Assembly (NCBI GenBank): GCA_034509495.1
Contig: CM067515.1
Coordinates: 15,814,558-15,878,557 of the forward strand
Length of the DNA stretch: 64,000 nt
Reading direction: 5' to 3'
Source: Acestrorhynchus altus
Lineage: Eukaryota > Chordata > Actinopteri > Characiformes > Acestrorhynchidae
Below are positions 22,708-34,844 of this stretch, piece by piece (position 1 is the stretch's first letter; the number at the start of each line of letters is the position of its first letter). Under the pieces are notes generated by a model. It was not told where the DNA came from, made no database searches, and saw only the letters and a list, made by a program, of their open reading frames with translations. The position numbers and the translations under genes are program-made.

Positions 22708-23303
22708 ATATCCTGGGGAGAAAACTCACCACTTTGCCATTTGAACCTGCATCTGTCGGACTGCAAAGTTCAGGCCTGAACAATGTTTGAAGCATTTCGG
22801 AAGAATGACCTGGAGGAATCCTTGAGGAGTCTAAGGGGACATTTTGCAGTGGCCTTCTGGAACCAGTAGCAGGAACTGTCCCTATATATGTCTGTGCTGG
22901 TGAATGAGTGTGTGCATGTGAGTGTATGGGTGTGAGTGTGTGTTTGGTTGTGTACATATGTGTGTTGTGTGTATGTATGCGTGTGTATGTATGCACATGC
23001 TTGCACAGACTGCCTCCATCGGGCAGCAACTGCTACTCTGAGGAAATTTGGAGTCTTCAGAGGAGAGAAACTAGTCCATGTGGTGGATTAAACCAACGTG
23101 TGTGAGCTTTTCTGGATGGTGAAGTTGCACGTTTTCTGCTGCCATAAAAACTGCATTTGTATATAGATATTTATATACAAAACCCACGTCTCTCCTCTGC
23201 TCCTTTGCCTCCGACCCCACTGTTTCCCTGGGGCTTGTTTTGACGCCTCTCTGCTTTGAATGGCCGGTGAGTAACCGTGGAGAGGCCAGGGTATCACAAG
23301 CTT
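22708..23303 (+). other. csnk1g2: Probable 5' UTR part of the csnk1g2 start-codon exon
   Basis: TGCTTCTCTTGTAG ending at 22707 is a good acceptor, and sequence runs without a convincing donor to the ATG at 23304. It contains a GT/ATGT-rich stretch (22905-23000) and several upstream ATGs, including a 28-codon uORF (22783-22869) and a 4-codon one (23260-23274, M-A-G-E-stop). The exon boundary is predicted from splice consensus only. Confidence 0.5.
22783..22869 (+). CDS. Upstream ORF in the csnk1g2 leader (predicted, 28 codons)
   Basis: The ATG has A at -3 (GAACAATGT) and opens a 28-residue frame starting MFEAFRKNDLEESLRSLRGH and ending at TAG 22867-22869, about 430 bp upstream of the kinase start. 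The peptide is charged and helical-looking with no recognised domain. If the leader exon is real, it would be expected to reduce kinase translation. Conservation is not tested, so it may be incidental. Confidence 0.3.
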   Translation: MFEAFRKNDLEESLRSLRGHFAVAFWNQ

Positions 23304-23525
23304 ATGGATTTTGATAAGAGAGGTGGGAAGGGAGAGACCGAGGAAGGGAAGAGGATGTCTAAAACAGCCAGTAGCAGGACTGGCCCCAGGGGCACCGGGA
23401 CCAACTCTGGGGTTCTTATGGTTGGCCCGAACTTCCGAGTAGGGAAGAAGATCGGCTGTGGTAACTTCGGTGAGCTGCGGCTGGGGAAGAACCTCTACAC
23501 AAATGAATACGTGGCCATCAAACTG
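23304..23525 (+). CDS. csnk1g2: Casein kinase 1 gamma 2, coding exon 1
   Basis: Residues 1-74. The start at 23304 is the first in-frame ATG and gives MDFDKRGGKGETEEGKRMSK, nearly identical to vertebrate CSNK1G2. The variable Ser/Gly-rich leader (residues 20-37) is followed by the kinase N-lobe: the glycine loop G51-C-G-N-F-G56 and the ATP-anchoring lysine K73 in VAIKL. The donor is CTG|GTAAGA at 23526, phase 0. The next coding exon is 18.2 kb away, the largest intron here. The start context has C at -3 but G at +4. Vertebrate CK1 gamma kinases sit at the plasma membrane through a C-terminal lipid tail. Confidence 0.95.
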
Positions 23526-24204
23526 GTAAGACTTGTTTGGGTTGGGGGGCATGTTTGGAATTTTACTTGCATATATCCAGCGTTTACATAGACCTCAAGG
23601 GTGTTACGTTGTCAAAGCAGTAGCTTACATTGGTTACCAACACTTGTTCTGGACATATGGAGGCTGCATACTTGCAGATTCCAACCCCAAACTATCCTTC
23701 ATTGAGTTGTTGAGGAACTGATTCGAATGTGCAAGTGTTAGATGAGGAGATGAGTTTTAGATTAAATAAATTGCAGGTTGGAACTAAGCTAACATCACCA
23801 ACCATGCTTGTGGAGAGATGCCTTCCAACAGGGTCCAGCTCCAACCCAAATCTTAACACACTTTTAGTCAGTCAGCTTCTGAAGGCAGTAATTATCGCTT
23901 GAAGTCTGATTATGATCGTAAGTCTGCATGAAGGTAGCTCTCCAATAGAAGGGTTGGAATTTATTCACTAATGGGTCTCATTAATTCTGTTAATTGGCAA
24001 TCAGGGTTTCAGAGTGAAATGGACAAAAGGTGGTGGGGCTTATGCTTTATGCACACCCATGTTCAAGCGACTGGGATTTTAGCAAGGCTTGAACGTTTAG
24101 CTAGTATTGAACGTTATATGGTTATTGTTAGATACTGTTGCCTTTGCACAACAAACTTGCAAGTTCATTGATAATTTGTGGCCATTTTGAAGATTATTGT
24201 ACAT

Positions 24205-24385
24205 TTAGAATTTAATTTCCCTGAGGGAACCCTCCCAAGGGATCAATAAGGTTCTATTCTATCCCTAGAAATATCATACATCGCTGCATAACATAGAAAA
24301 AAAAGCTGCAGCTCATTATAAGCCACATGGTTTAAAACATGGAAAAAAAGTAGCGGCTTATAGTCTGGAAAATACGGTACTTTAT
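24205..24385 (+). mobile_element. LINE 3'-tail and adjoining DNA-transposon end
   Basis: TTTCCCTGAGGGAACCC followed by GGGATCAATAAGGTTCTATT (24216-24260) is a typical fish RTE-like LINE tail. It is followed by AGCGGCTTATAGTCTGGAAA and ATACGGTAC (24350-24380), a terminal motif common in fish non-autonomous DNA elements, with a shorter inverted TTATAAGCC copy at 24317. Confidence 0.5.
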
Positions 24386-25623
24386 TCATGAGTTGAAAAT
24401 TCTTGAAATATATATAAGCTGTGTTTGTCCTTGCACTGAATCACACATTGTTCTGTTTATTTTTTGTCTTTGCTTTCCATTTAGAGATGTCATGAGCCCT
24501 GTTTGGAGTGGATTTGTTCATAAGGGAGATTTATTTATTTACACTACTCTTGCCTTAATGATTACTCAGCAATTCTCACAATTCTCACATTTCCAACCAA
24601 CAGTTTGAGATGCTGGCCCTTTTTTCATTTTGGGGTAAAGCAAAGTTTCAAAAGCAAAATTATGAATAGAAATGGTTTATGTATTAGTAGGGGTGGGCGA
24701 TACGACAATTTTATTGAATCATAATTTTCTTGTCATGCTACACTCTATACTGTGGATATTGTCAGTGTGTGTTTCATTCAACCGTGTAATCAGACATGTT
24801 TAATTGAATGTAGTGCAGCACATTTTGTTATAGGGGAGTGTTATGAAGCATTCTGCCTTGTGTAAGGATATCAGAGTAAATAATGTGTTGTGAAAAACCC
24901 CTGCTCATTGCTATGTTTTGACATATTTTGTAGTATGTGTGCTCAGAGGAAAAAATCCAGTGTGATGCACTGTCCATAAACTTTTTTCCAAAGCAAGGTG
25001 AACTCTGCCTGTGACAATGCTGAGGATTGTATCCATATGGGAGTATAATGGCCAAACCACAAGTTCAGTGAAAAACAGCAGGTAATTCAGCCTGTAATTT
25101 TCTCAGAGGATGGAGTAGAAAAACACAGGCATGGATGAAACCGATGGAAATAAAATTCATATAATAAAAAACTGTTTACTGTGGCATAGTTAAATAAAGA
25201 GAATTTGGTACTTGGAAGTTCATTGTCGGTGACATCTGTGTGAGCAGTCACATTGCCTCACTGTAAACCAGCCAATCAGAGCAGAGCTTATCATTTTTTT
25301 CCACGAGCCCACCCTAAAAGTACAGTTGGTGTGCTGTGTTTTTGGAGGCAGAATAACAGGGTTGTATACAGGCTTGTTAATCTGCATCTGAGTGTTGTTC
25401 ACTCACACCAAAGTCACATACTTACTATTTATACATCAAACAACAACTTAAAATACTCCTGCACCCTATGGCAGCTTTAGGAATTCCTGTTATTTTGTCC
25501 CTGTGAATTCAAGCTTTATAAAGGTCTTAGTTCTTCAGTTCATATGTTGTAATCCAGATTCATGTCCAGCTCTCTCTTAAAGACATGATACATATGTTGA
25601 TATGACCTACAGTGGCTAATACT

Positions 25624-26940
25624 AGGGCTGCACAATATATTGTTTCAGCATTGTCATCACAGTGTACACATGTGCAGTAGTCCCATTGCAGGATGTGCAA
25701 TGTCACACACATGAATCAAACATATCTTGCTTTTTTTTTTGCTGTTTGTTACAAAATGAGAATTCCCACTGTTCTCATTTTCATCACATTTTGTTTAGAG
25801 GTAGATTTTATCTGTGCAGTATTGTTTATTTTTACTCCTACTGGATACACAGAGTTAGGGCTGGGCGATATAAACCAAGCAAGGTATGTGCTGAGGTGAT
25901 ATGGGTCATCTTTCATTCAATTAAAAAAAATTCTGTTACCTCCTCTACTTTGCACCCCTCCACCCCTATTCACCCTCTCATCTACACACTGTGGAGGGGC
26001 ATAAAACCTGTAGAACCCTTGGCAACAATTATGGAATCCCCACTCTCGGAGGAAGTTCTTTCAGTTGTTTAATTTTGTGGAAAAGAGTTAATCACAGAGA
26101 CATGCCACAAAACTGTTTTTACCTTCTGGCATTAAGAAACAATAAAAAAAAGAAAGTAATATAATTGTCAGTCATGATTGTCTTTAGATCAGAAGAGAAA
26201 AATATGGAATTACTTAAAAAAAAAAAAATAAAAAAAAATGTTGTTGCACCTTCTCTGGCTTTTTATAATAGCTTTCTATTCTGTGAGGCATGGACTTAAC
26301 TAATGACAATATTCTTCATCAGTCCATCTTCAAATGTCTCTTATTGCTTTTGCCAGATCAGCTTTGCAGGTTGTTGCCTCGTCATTGAACATTTTCTTCA
26401 ATTTCCACCAGAGATTTTCAGTTGAATTGAGAGCTGGGCTATTTGCAAGTGACATTGTGTCTTTCTTGAAGGAAAGGTTTTACATCCTTTGCCCATCTTT
26501 GTCAGAAGATGAATTAGCAGATTAAATCTGATGTAGGTGTTTATTTTTTAACAGCAAAAGAGAGATTCCATAAACACAGTTGTGACTGACATCAGTTGTG
26601 TTTCATTCTTTTGAATGAAAGGTTGAAATTTTTAAAAACGTTTTGTGGCATGTCTTTAAATCAGTTGAAAGAACTTCCTCGAAGAGTGGTGATTCCATAT
26701 TTTTCCAGGGGTTGTATGCAAGTGTGTATGAAGAAGAAATAAACAAATGTTTTTAATATATAAAATATCGAGATTATAAATCTATAGTGTCTAATTTATT
26801 CAGATTGTATTTTTCACATCATGTCTCGTAAACAGGCATTCAGCCAAAATATATTGGCATGTGACTTTTTTTTTTTGGGTCCATATAGTTTGTCCAAATT
26901 AAACTGCAGTGTAATTTTTTCCAGTATTGCACTGCCCTAG
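25624..26940. mobile_element. Composite DNA transposon with nested insertions
   Basis: The left end CTAGGGCTGCACAATATATTG (25624 onward) and the right end CAGTATTGCACTGCCCTAG (26922-26940) form imperfect terminal inverted repeats of the 'GGGCTGCACGATAT' family seen elsewhere in fish. Inside are a second such end (TTAGGGCTGGGCGATATAAA, 25856) and a separate long-TIR element (26003-26718). The host element carries no intact transposase. Confidence 0.55.
26003..26718 (-). mobile_element. Long-TIR Tc1/mariner-type element with transposase C-terminus relic
   Basis: The left arm (26010-26115) and right arm (26635-26715) are inverted copies: TATGGAATCCCCACTCTCGG against ATGGAATCACCACTCTTCGA, both followed by GGAAGTTCTTTCA, and later GACATGCCACAAAAC. 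Between them, minus-strand 26340-26430 reads L-N-S-T-E-N-L-W-W-K-L-K-K-M-F-N-D. This matches the NPIENLWWxLK block around the last catalytic acid of Tc1-like transposases, with the Pro-Ile replaced. Most of the transposase is deleted. Confidence 0.8.
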
Positions 26941-28352
26941 ATAATACACATCTTTTTGTCTTTTTCTGAAGTTCATGGATGAGTTGCTACAAAGTATGTA
27001 AGCTGTAAATATTGTGCAGGAGAACAAATAAACTTTAAGAGGGCAGGTTCTTCAGGAAATACTTCTGTAAATGCCTCAAGTTGGTGTGACTTGGGGATTT
27101 TAATGAGCAATAGGTAATAGAAACCAGTGTTTGCGTTGACTCTAACCTCCCCCTCTTTTGTGAGTCTGGCCTCAGCTCGTGTCGTAGGAGGTGTGAAGGT
27201 GGTGGTAAAGATTAGCTTGCTCAGCAAAGCTGTTTTTATTTTTTTTGTAGAGCCTGCAGATGACCTTGTTGTTGGCCTCTCTAGTGTTTATTTGTTTGTT
27301 TGTTCTGTTTTAAATGGCAAGGCTGGCTTATTGTGAGTGTATGTTTTGAACTGAAGCTGTGGGGAATGGAATGGGAACCTATTTTCCTTGGCATTGTTAA
27401 GCAATGACCAAATGTTCCTCTTCCTTTTATTGTCACAAGTGAGCATATGATACTGCTCATTCTGTATGTTTGTTATTGCTGTATGTTAACGGATCTTCTG
27501 TCGCACTCAAACTTTAAAACATAAAGCATTAGTGGAACACTCTTCAAAGTTGGGCTGGCAAAATCACGTAGAAAAATGAGAACATTCATTAATGCTTAAA
27601 ATGAATCCGCTTCAGCACTTCAGCTGCAGATGATGAGAACATGGTTGGAGAGGATTTTGGAGGAGCCTGTTGAATTTGGACATTGGACATTAGTTTGGTT
27701 TGCTCTTGTTTGTTGAAATGAGCGGGATCACCGTAGCTAGGCCCCAAGAGCTCTCTGAGGCATTCGGAAAGAAGGTTGTGGATCATTTTTAATCATTTTA
27801 GTATTAATTATCTTATTATTCAGTGAGGGGGGAAATAAACATGCTTTTTAAGCTTCATATATGTAAGTAATGTATTGACAGTCCTGACCTGGCACTGGTC
27901 GATCATGCTGAGAGAACATGACATTCTCTCAGAGCTTAAACTTGTCCTCTGTAACATGAGCAGGAATGACGGGGGCTTTAAGAAAATAGGTGTCAGAAAT
28001 CCATTTTTATCTCTGGGAGGCTTGTCTCCACTGATCGGAGTGACTTCACCCGCTTTAGCTACAGACTGTAAGATGTTGGGTTGCATACTGTCCCTGTCTG
28101 CTGAGCTTCATTCACAAAAACTCACAGGGTGGTCCATCAAGAACATGAGAGGAGCTGACTTTACGGTTGACTTTCTGTCCAAGAGAGCTGCTCACGGTTA
28201 ACACAGTTTAAAGGGCTGCTTAATATTTTATTGACTGATAGGCTTTTATTGCAGTCATATAAAGTTCTCAGGCGTTGGTCTTGTATTCTGGGAAGTGACC
28301 ATCATGTAACTTGGCAGCAAAGAGGGATTCTCACATATCACACTTACTCATG

Positions 28353-28396
28353 CTCTCTCTCTCTCTCTCTGTGTCTCTCTTTTTCTGTGTGTCTTG

Positions 28397-28428
<32 letters not shown>

Positions 28429-28444
28429 CTTTCTCGCTCTTTCT
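28353..28444. repeat. (CT)n microsatellite, interrupted
   Basis: CT units with GTGT and CGCT interruptions over about 90 bp. Confidence 0.9.
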
Positions 28445-28589
28445 GATTAAGGCAAGATAAGCATATTCTCTTTCTCTTCAAACACTTTATTTGTATATCT
28501 GTGATGAAAAGACAACTCCTTAAAATACATCTTGAATGCCGTAGTTGTTCACCTGTATGTAATGAGTAGTCAATTATAAGGATCTAACA

Positions 28590-28915
28590 AAAATGATTCC
28601 AATGTATACAGATCAGCCATCTGTTTCCAATTGCTCCATGGCTCTGGTTCCAGCAGGTGAACAGTGGGCAAGCGTAAGAGCCCACTGTTCTGATCTGAAG
28701 ATGACTGGATCAGAACATCTTCAGATCAGGCAGAACCTGCCAGTAGTGTTCTAAGGAAGTATAACTGGTAAACCATCAAGACACCCAATCACTCATCGAT
28801 TCAGTGATGCTCATGGAGGCTTTTGGAGCATTGTTTTGAGGATTTGATTGGATACAGCAGTACCAGTGTTGATGAGATCAGGATGGGTGATCACCACCCT
28901 ACCTCATTCCAAGCT
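28590..28915. mobile_element. Remnants of two Tc1-type elements
   Basis: AACAGTGGGCAAGCGTAAGAG (28660-28680) recalls the start-of-transposase region of the family at 7583-8040. TTTTGGAGCATTGTTTTGAG and ATCACCACCCTACCTCATTCC (28820-28910) belong to the TGTCCAAA-type family. Both are decayed, without clear ends. Confidence 0.5.
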
Positions 28916-31900
28916 TACCAAATTCTTCTCAAACTTTTGGGAGAGAGATTGAGGAAGGAAAAAGAGACACTGAGAAAATAAGAGAGGAAGTCTGAGGGGG
29001 GGGTGGGCGGTGAGAAACTAGAGGGGAGTGAAGTGAGGCAGGGAGAGTGCGAGAAACTGGGGGAAGAGTGAGGCATAGAGAGAAGGGCAGCGAGAGAGAA
29101 CGCGATTAAGCTGAAAGGTCTTCTTTGTTTGACAGCTCTTGTGCACACAGTGCTGTTCAGTGTTTGGTTCACTGAGAAACCCACTGGAGACCTAGAGTGT
29201 AGCAGAAGACGGGACATTCTGTATGTAAACACACACAGGCTAGAGCTGGGCATCCCAGTGGTGTAATGGGAACAGCTACTCTGTAGTTGGTTTGCAACTG
29301 TCAGTTATAGCAGTAATGATTTTTTTTATGGATTTTGATGACTGAATATATAAAGCTCAGGATGTACTGACCCGTGACCCACCCTGAAGAACCTTTCAGA
29401 TGTCCCAGAAAACCCGTCTGAACAAAACCTTTCAGCCTGTTTCTGTTTCTTTGGCCAAAAGCTTCCAAACTGTCCTGAGGAACTGTCTTTTTAAATGTAT
29501 GTAGCATTTCTGATCTGTAAGAGGCTATTTTATTGCACTTGTTTAAGGTTTAGCTGTGTTTGAAGTGTCAATCATAAGCATAATCTGCCTGTTTTCAGGC
29601 TTTGCAGTTGGCTAGTTGTTTTGAAACGTGTTATTGTGCAGGTTAACGTGTAGTTGAGTTGGCGTGCCACCTAAATTTCACTTTGTGCTGCTGGAATCCA
29701 AGTTTTGTTGACCACAGCATTCATTGTAGTCAGGTGTTTGTAGCATATTGCTTCTGGTTTGTTTTGTTAACTTGCTATGATTCTCAGTTGAGTTTAGTGG
29801 CTATATTGAGTATCTGCTAAAACTCAGCATTAAGCAATTTGGATCAGACTGAGGACAAAACATGGTTGGCACAATTTCTAGATTAGCCTTTTCATACCAT
29901 TGCCAAGTTTTGGCTTCTGAGTTCTAAGTTTTCTGTTATGTTTAATGAACAGAAATGTCTAATTACCATGTGTTGTATGTATGTTTGTGGGCATGTTTCA
30001 ATACACAGTGTAGCATAGTGAGTCAGAACACTCATTTAACCCTCGGTCACCATTGATGGTACCTACAATAGATTTGCAAGCTTCAAAACTGGACTTTGCA
30101 GCACTGAAAGAAATTGGCCTGGTTTTCTGGACATGTGTGTGTTAGATTCACAGTGGCTCCACCTTTCATCTTTCACCAGTCCATCTTCAGGACTTCCCTT
30201 TGTGGTCTCTGGCACAAAGACCTTTCAGCAGATCCTAATACTACCTTCAAGATTCTTCTGAAAGGAGCAGTTTTGATGGGAAATGGAGAACTAACAGCAT
30301 GTTAAGCAGGTGTCTTTCAGTGCTCATACTCTAGCTGGGAAGCTGTGATGATATCGGTCTGTTCCAGTCATTTCCACATGAAAATGAAAGTGAGTAGGAG
30401 AGGATATTGTTGCATGTAAACTGGTAGAATTACTGTTTGCACTTTGTACGTTACAAATGACGCTGGATCGTATTTCGTGATGCCTTACATGACTCTAATT
30501 GCCCTCTCACGGTGGAGTATTGCATGCAGCACAGCTTAACTATGTTCAATTACATGTCCTTCAAGTACACAAGTTCTTGCTTTGAGTTGCTTTACAGTCT
30601 TGTGAATGAAACCACCCAAAATGGTGGCTTTTGTTTTCCATTCATTGCTCACCTCTTAAACCATAGGTTAATAATTCTTTACTGTCCCTAATGCAGAAGC
30701 TATCATGCTTTGTTTAGTAACAATTTAGAATATTTTTCTGAGGTCCACAGGGTTCTATGTTTAGAGCCTACAAAGCTGATGTAAATTATGACTAATGTAG
30801 AGAGTGAGGAACTGAAGTGTGGTGTGCCTTCAATTTTGGGAATTACTGTGCCAGCAAGGGCTGGTACCAGATCTCTGTGCATGTCTGCATGTGTTTGAAG
30901 CACTGAGATCGGCCTGCTGCAGCTGCTGCCTCCATCTGGGAGCCTGAAATCTGATCTCGGTCGCTGGCAGGGAGGGCCAGCACACATGGCATAGCATTTC
31001 TGAGGTGGAGTTGGATGGAATTATGGAACCAGGACTGCCTGAGATGGACATATTGCGACTGTTTTGCTTGTCATCACTCTCCCGCAAAACACTTGTCTCA
31101 ACTTCAGAGGAGAACGAAGAACCGTTTTGGAACATTTCTGTTGGTCCATTCATTGTGACATTCTGGCACAATGTAAAGAACCACCACATTTAAATGGCAC
31201 CATATGGACACAGTTATTTTGTGCTCATTCACTGTTTCATCTGATATTAAGGTTGTTAAAAATCCTGCTTTCATTGGAGTAACTCTCTCTCTGCTGTCTC
31301 TTAGTGGAGATAGTTTATTTTAAATATTTATCTTGCTAGCATAAGTTAGCAAGTTGATTGCAGCTTAGCTGCTGTCCTTACTTCAACAGAGCTCCAGCTT
31401 GGCAGTGTAGCTTCCTAAGCTGGAAACCCATCTTCATGTTGTGACTCTGAACAAAACAAAGTGCAATTTCTCATTAGTCTCAGTGGGAATTTGGCCAGCA
31501 TTGTGGAAAGCTTGCCCAATCTGGCAGTAGTGGCTTTGAAGGAATGTATTTGTTGGTTGAGCATGGAGAGCCCTTCCAGTATACAGCTGTACACACCGGA
31601 ATAATAATAATAGTGCTATGAAGGGATCTTTAAGTAATGCCATAATCAAACCACTTTTGGTTCCCAAAAGAGTCGGGTTTGAAGAAGAGATGTTTATTTT
31701 TTATTCATCGTATGTTCAGTAATGAACTCTAATGATTATTTCACTGGTTTGAAAAATTTCTTCTGTGATTGGTTAGAGGCTCCTTTGAATAGGACAAATT
31801 TTACGTCTGTACTAGAACGACCAAAAGTATGCTATTTATTTAAACAGTGTATTTGCTCGTGATTCGAATCCCAGTCAAGTTGGTCAATAAAGTGATATTT

Positions 31901-32804
31901 ATTCTTGTATTACATGCGATGTATATTGTTATTCTGTAAAAGTCAGTGAATTGAAATGGCGTTCTTTAGCTAATATTGAGCCTTAGTATGTCAGGCTTTT
32001 TGTGACCATGAGGGCCTGAGAGTACAGTTGGCTTCAGCCTTGTTGGGTGGGAAAAGTGCCAGTGTCCCTTTTCTCCCCAACTGCTAAGTGACTGACAAGC
32101 CAAATGGGTCCTGTCTGTATGGTTGTATGCTCACTGAGTTCAGTGATCTATTATTCCTTCCTGACTGCACTGTGGTACTGGCCTTGGTACTGTGGTAATG
32201 TCGGTTAGTGTGGAGGGAAGGAAAACGAGGCAAAAGGCAGTGGAGGAACTTGTGCCATGCTGTGGGAGAAAATGGGCAAAACCATGCATTTAAAGGTTAC
32301 AAATCTGTTCCTTTCTTTCCTTTGTCCAGAATATCATGACCAGCTGTGATGTGTCTTTGTGGTTGCCACGTTTCAATGACTATAATCCACAATAAGAACA
32401 TGAGGATGGGCAGGTATAGCTCAACAACAAATCAAATGAACATTATTTATTACTCACCCCAGATGCATTTGATCTTCCAAGAAATGTATCTGACATGTTT
32501 GGTTTACATGGGGAGACGCTAGGCTCAAACACTGGATTTACATTGTGACATTACTGATCGCTCTAATCACATTGCAATTTTTCAAAATGTATTTACTTAA
32601 AATGATCTTAAAATAATGTCTTTAGAAATTGTTTCTAAAATAGCATGGTCAGACCTTCAAATGCAAGCTACAATTGCACCTAATTTATCCATAGAACAAC
32701 CTGCTTTGCAGTACTATTCTGCTTTCAAACCAGGCCACAGGGTAAAGTGATCGCACACGTGCAAGCGACTTAATATTAAGCCTGTGTTGCTGTTATGTTC
32801 AATT

Positions 32805-32925
32805 GGTATAAACATGAACAGTAGAGACAGTTACTCCAACAAAAGCAGTATAAACTCTTTATACCCTTGATTTTAGAAGAAACCATGAAAGATCATTTGT
32901 CCCAATACTTTTACCGTCATTAACT
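32805..32925. mobile_element. Right-hand fragment of a TGTCCAAA-type element
   Basis: AGTTACTCCAACAAAAGC, TAAACTCTTTATACCCTTGAT and a terminal TTTGTCCCAATACTTTT match the right half of the element at 34845-35225. The left half is missing. Confidence 0.6.
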
Positions 32926-33056
32926 GCATGCACCATTGCTGCGCCAGGCTTTCTTTCACTCTAACGAAGCTTTTGGACTCCTCTGTCCTTGTAAAGCAGA
33001 TTTCTCTGGGAAACACTGATTCATAAGCATAAAGACGAGGTGCTGTACACCACAAA

Positions 33057-33227
33057 ATGCAGGCTTGCGATTTTAAGCAAAACCTGCTGATGGTCACATT
33101 AAGAAAGACCTGGACCGTGTTCTTGTTGGTGCTGTTGGGCTGTGTAGCCCACGCTCCCTCTGCTCCTATCAGCAATAGTGATGAGTCACCTGGCGGTAGA
33201 AAGCATCATCAGAATGTACATAAATGA
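33057..33227 (+). CDS. 56-codon ORF with signal-peptide character (hypothetical)
   Basis: The ATG at 33057, or a second one at 33090, opens a frame to TGA 33225-33227. From the second Met it has a basic start (MVTLRK), a hydrophobic core (WTVFLLVLLGCVA) and small residues (AHAPSAP) where signal peptidase would cut. A short polar tail follows, with S-P-G-G-R-K, the layout of an amidation/dibasic site. AATAAA lies at 33250-33255 and a run of 11 A at 33290-33300. No family is recognised. It may be a tiny secreted-peptide gene, the 3' end of a retroposed cDNA, a first exon, or chance. It lies inside the large csnk1g2 intron, same strand. Confidence 0.2.
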   Translation: MQACDFKQNLLMVTLRKTWTVFLLVLLGCVAHAPSAPISNSDESPGGRKHHQNVHK

Positions 33228-34844
33228 GACCTGCAAAAGGCACTCTGCTAATAAAATGAAAGGCTGAGGTGGGCCTCTTATAAGCCAACAAAAAAAAAAA
33301 TGACCTGTAGTTTACCTCATTGACCTCCTTTACCTAACATACCACCAGAGAGTCCGCAGGATCAGACATTCATGATTTCTGATGAGATATATGTATATAA
33401 AGGGTGTAGTCAGAATGACTTCATATACTAGATGTGTACAATGTATAACACTACTATTCATAGTGCACAAGTATATAGACACACTGATATGCCTTCCTGC
33501 CATTTTTGCCTTTCACACATTTTTGCACAGTAGGAATCTCTCGGTCCTTCTTTAGAATTATATACTGTTTGCTCACTAAACAAATAACTCTTGGGTAGCT
33601 ATTAGCTTTTAAATTTAGCTCTAGATATGTTTATGCATTTGCTAACTGACAGTGAATACAATGAAGAAGAATAACTTCATTTTATATGAACTTTCCAGTT
33701 CAAAATTTAAAACCATAGATGTAAGAAATGGCAGTAATATTAGTAATGGATTCTTCGTTTTTTTATTGATTCAGCCAAAAAGATCAAAGGGAGCTGTCTG
33801 TGAAACAGTAAATTTAACCCTCGGTCCAAGAGTATTTTGTTACTGCTGCATCTGTATTAGAGACTTTAATTTTGACGTTGTTTGAGAGGAGCCACAATTA
33901 TTTTATACTATTATATACTGTACATGAACACCTGCACAAATAACTGCGCTCACCACCTGAATTGTATTAGTTCTATATATATATAGGCACATAGAGCACT
34001 TATGCAGTATTTTACAATGTGTACAGGTTGTGTACTAGTACAGAAGGAGTCAACTCTGTACAGCCCAATTCCCTGTAACCTAATGCAGGTTTCTCCTGTG
34101 CTTAGTGTAGAACAGTGGATTCAGGACATTGTTGGTTTTAACCTGGCTTTTTTAATTTTTGTGATCGTTTGCCTTGTTGGAGTAGATTATTAAGAGTTTA
34201 TTAAAATGGGAGACATTGTGGCCTGGACACTAGATTGCATTATCCTCCTCAGTATTAGCAGTAAATAACAAAGCGCTTGTCAGTACAGTATGAAACTATC
34301 ACTGTCTGGGTCGGATTAACCTCCCTCAACCTGTACACAGAAACCTCTTTGCATGATGATTGTTTCATAATGACTTTGTAAGCATCAGCTGTGAGTGCAT
34401 GAATTCTTGGATAATTTGCATTATGCAACTGAATTGTGCTGTATCATCGTCAGAGTTTAGAGACACTGAGACCTTAATCTGCCGTTTTGTTCATGATTCC
34501 CACAAAATCTAGGCCATTTTGCTTTTGCAGGTTATGGATCTGCATTCTGACCTATTTTTGTGTTCTAGTGTCGAGATACGTCATTAACTTCTCGGAAGAA
34601 TAGAAATGAAGGACTTTAGACCCTGATTTATGATTTAATTAACAGTGAGTCTCTGAGTTTTCCGTGTCACAAGCTGTGTTCCAAAGCCTACACTGCAGCT
34701 GAGGAAATTATAATGCACTTGATCACATGTATGAACAGATCTATTTGACTTTACTGGCTTGATGAACTTTAATGATGATTATGCTATATTTCTCGAGCAG
34801 AATAACCAGTACCTGAACAGTAGGCCTGTAACAGAACTGCGTTG

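Noticed and set aside
22646..23029. 127-codon minus-strand ORF with His/Thr repeats
   Set aside because: It is the antisense reading of the GT/ATGT-rich csnk1g2 leader. The composition is repeat-driven.
23277..23303. Upstream extension of the kinase frame from a GTG at 23277
   Set aside because: A non-ATG start. Homology to CSNK1G2 begins exactly at the ATG 23304 (MDFDK).
23088..23552. 154-codon minus-strand ORF
   Set aside because: It is antisense to the first coding exon of csnk1g2, where the plus strand is clearly the coding one.
27875..28201. 108-codon plus-strand frame and the hairpin GAGAGAACATGACATTCTCTC at 27909
   Set aside because: The frame starts at a non-ATG codon and matches no family. 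The hairpin arms are only 7 bp, too short for a microRNA precursor.
32873..33175. 100-codon minus-strand ORF
   Set aside because: It overlaps a transposon fragment, and the opposite strand carries the more protein-like signal-peptide frame.
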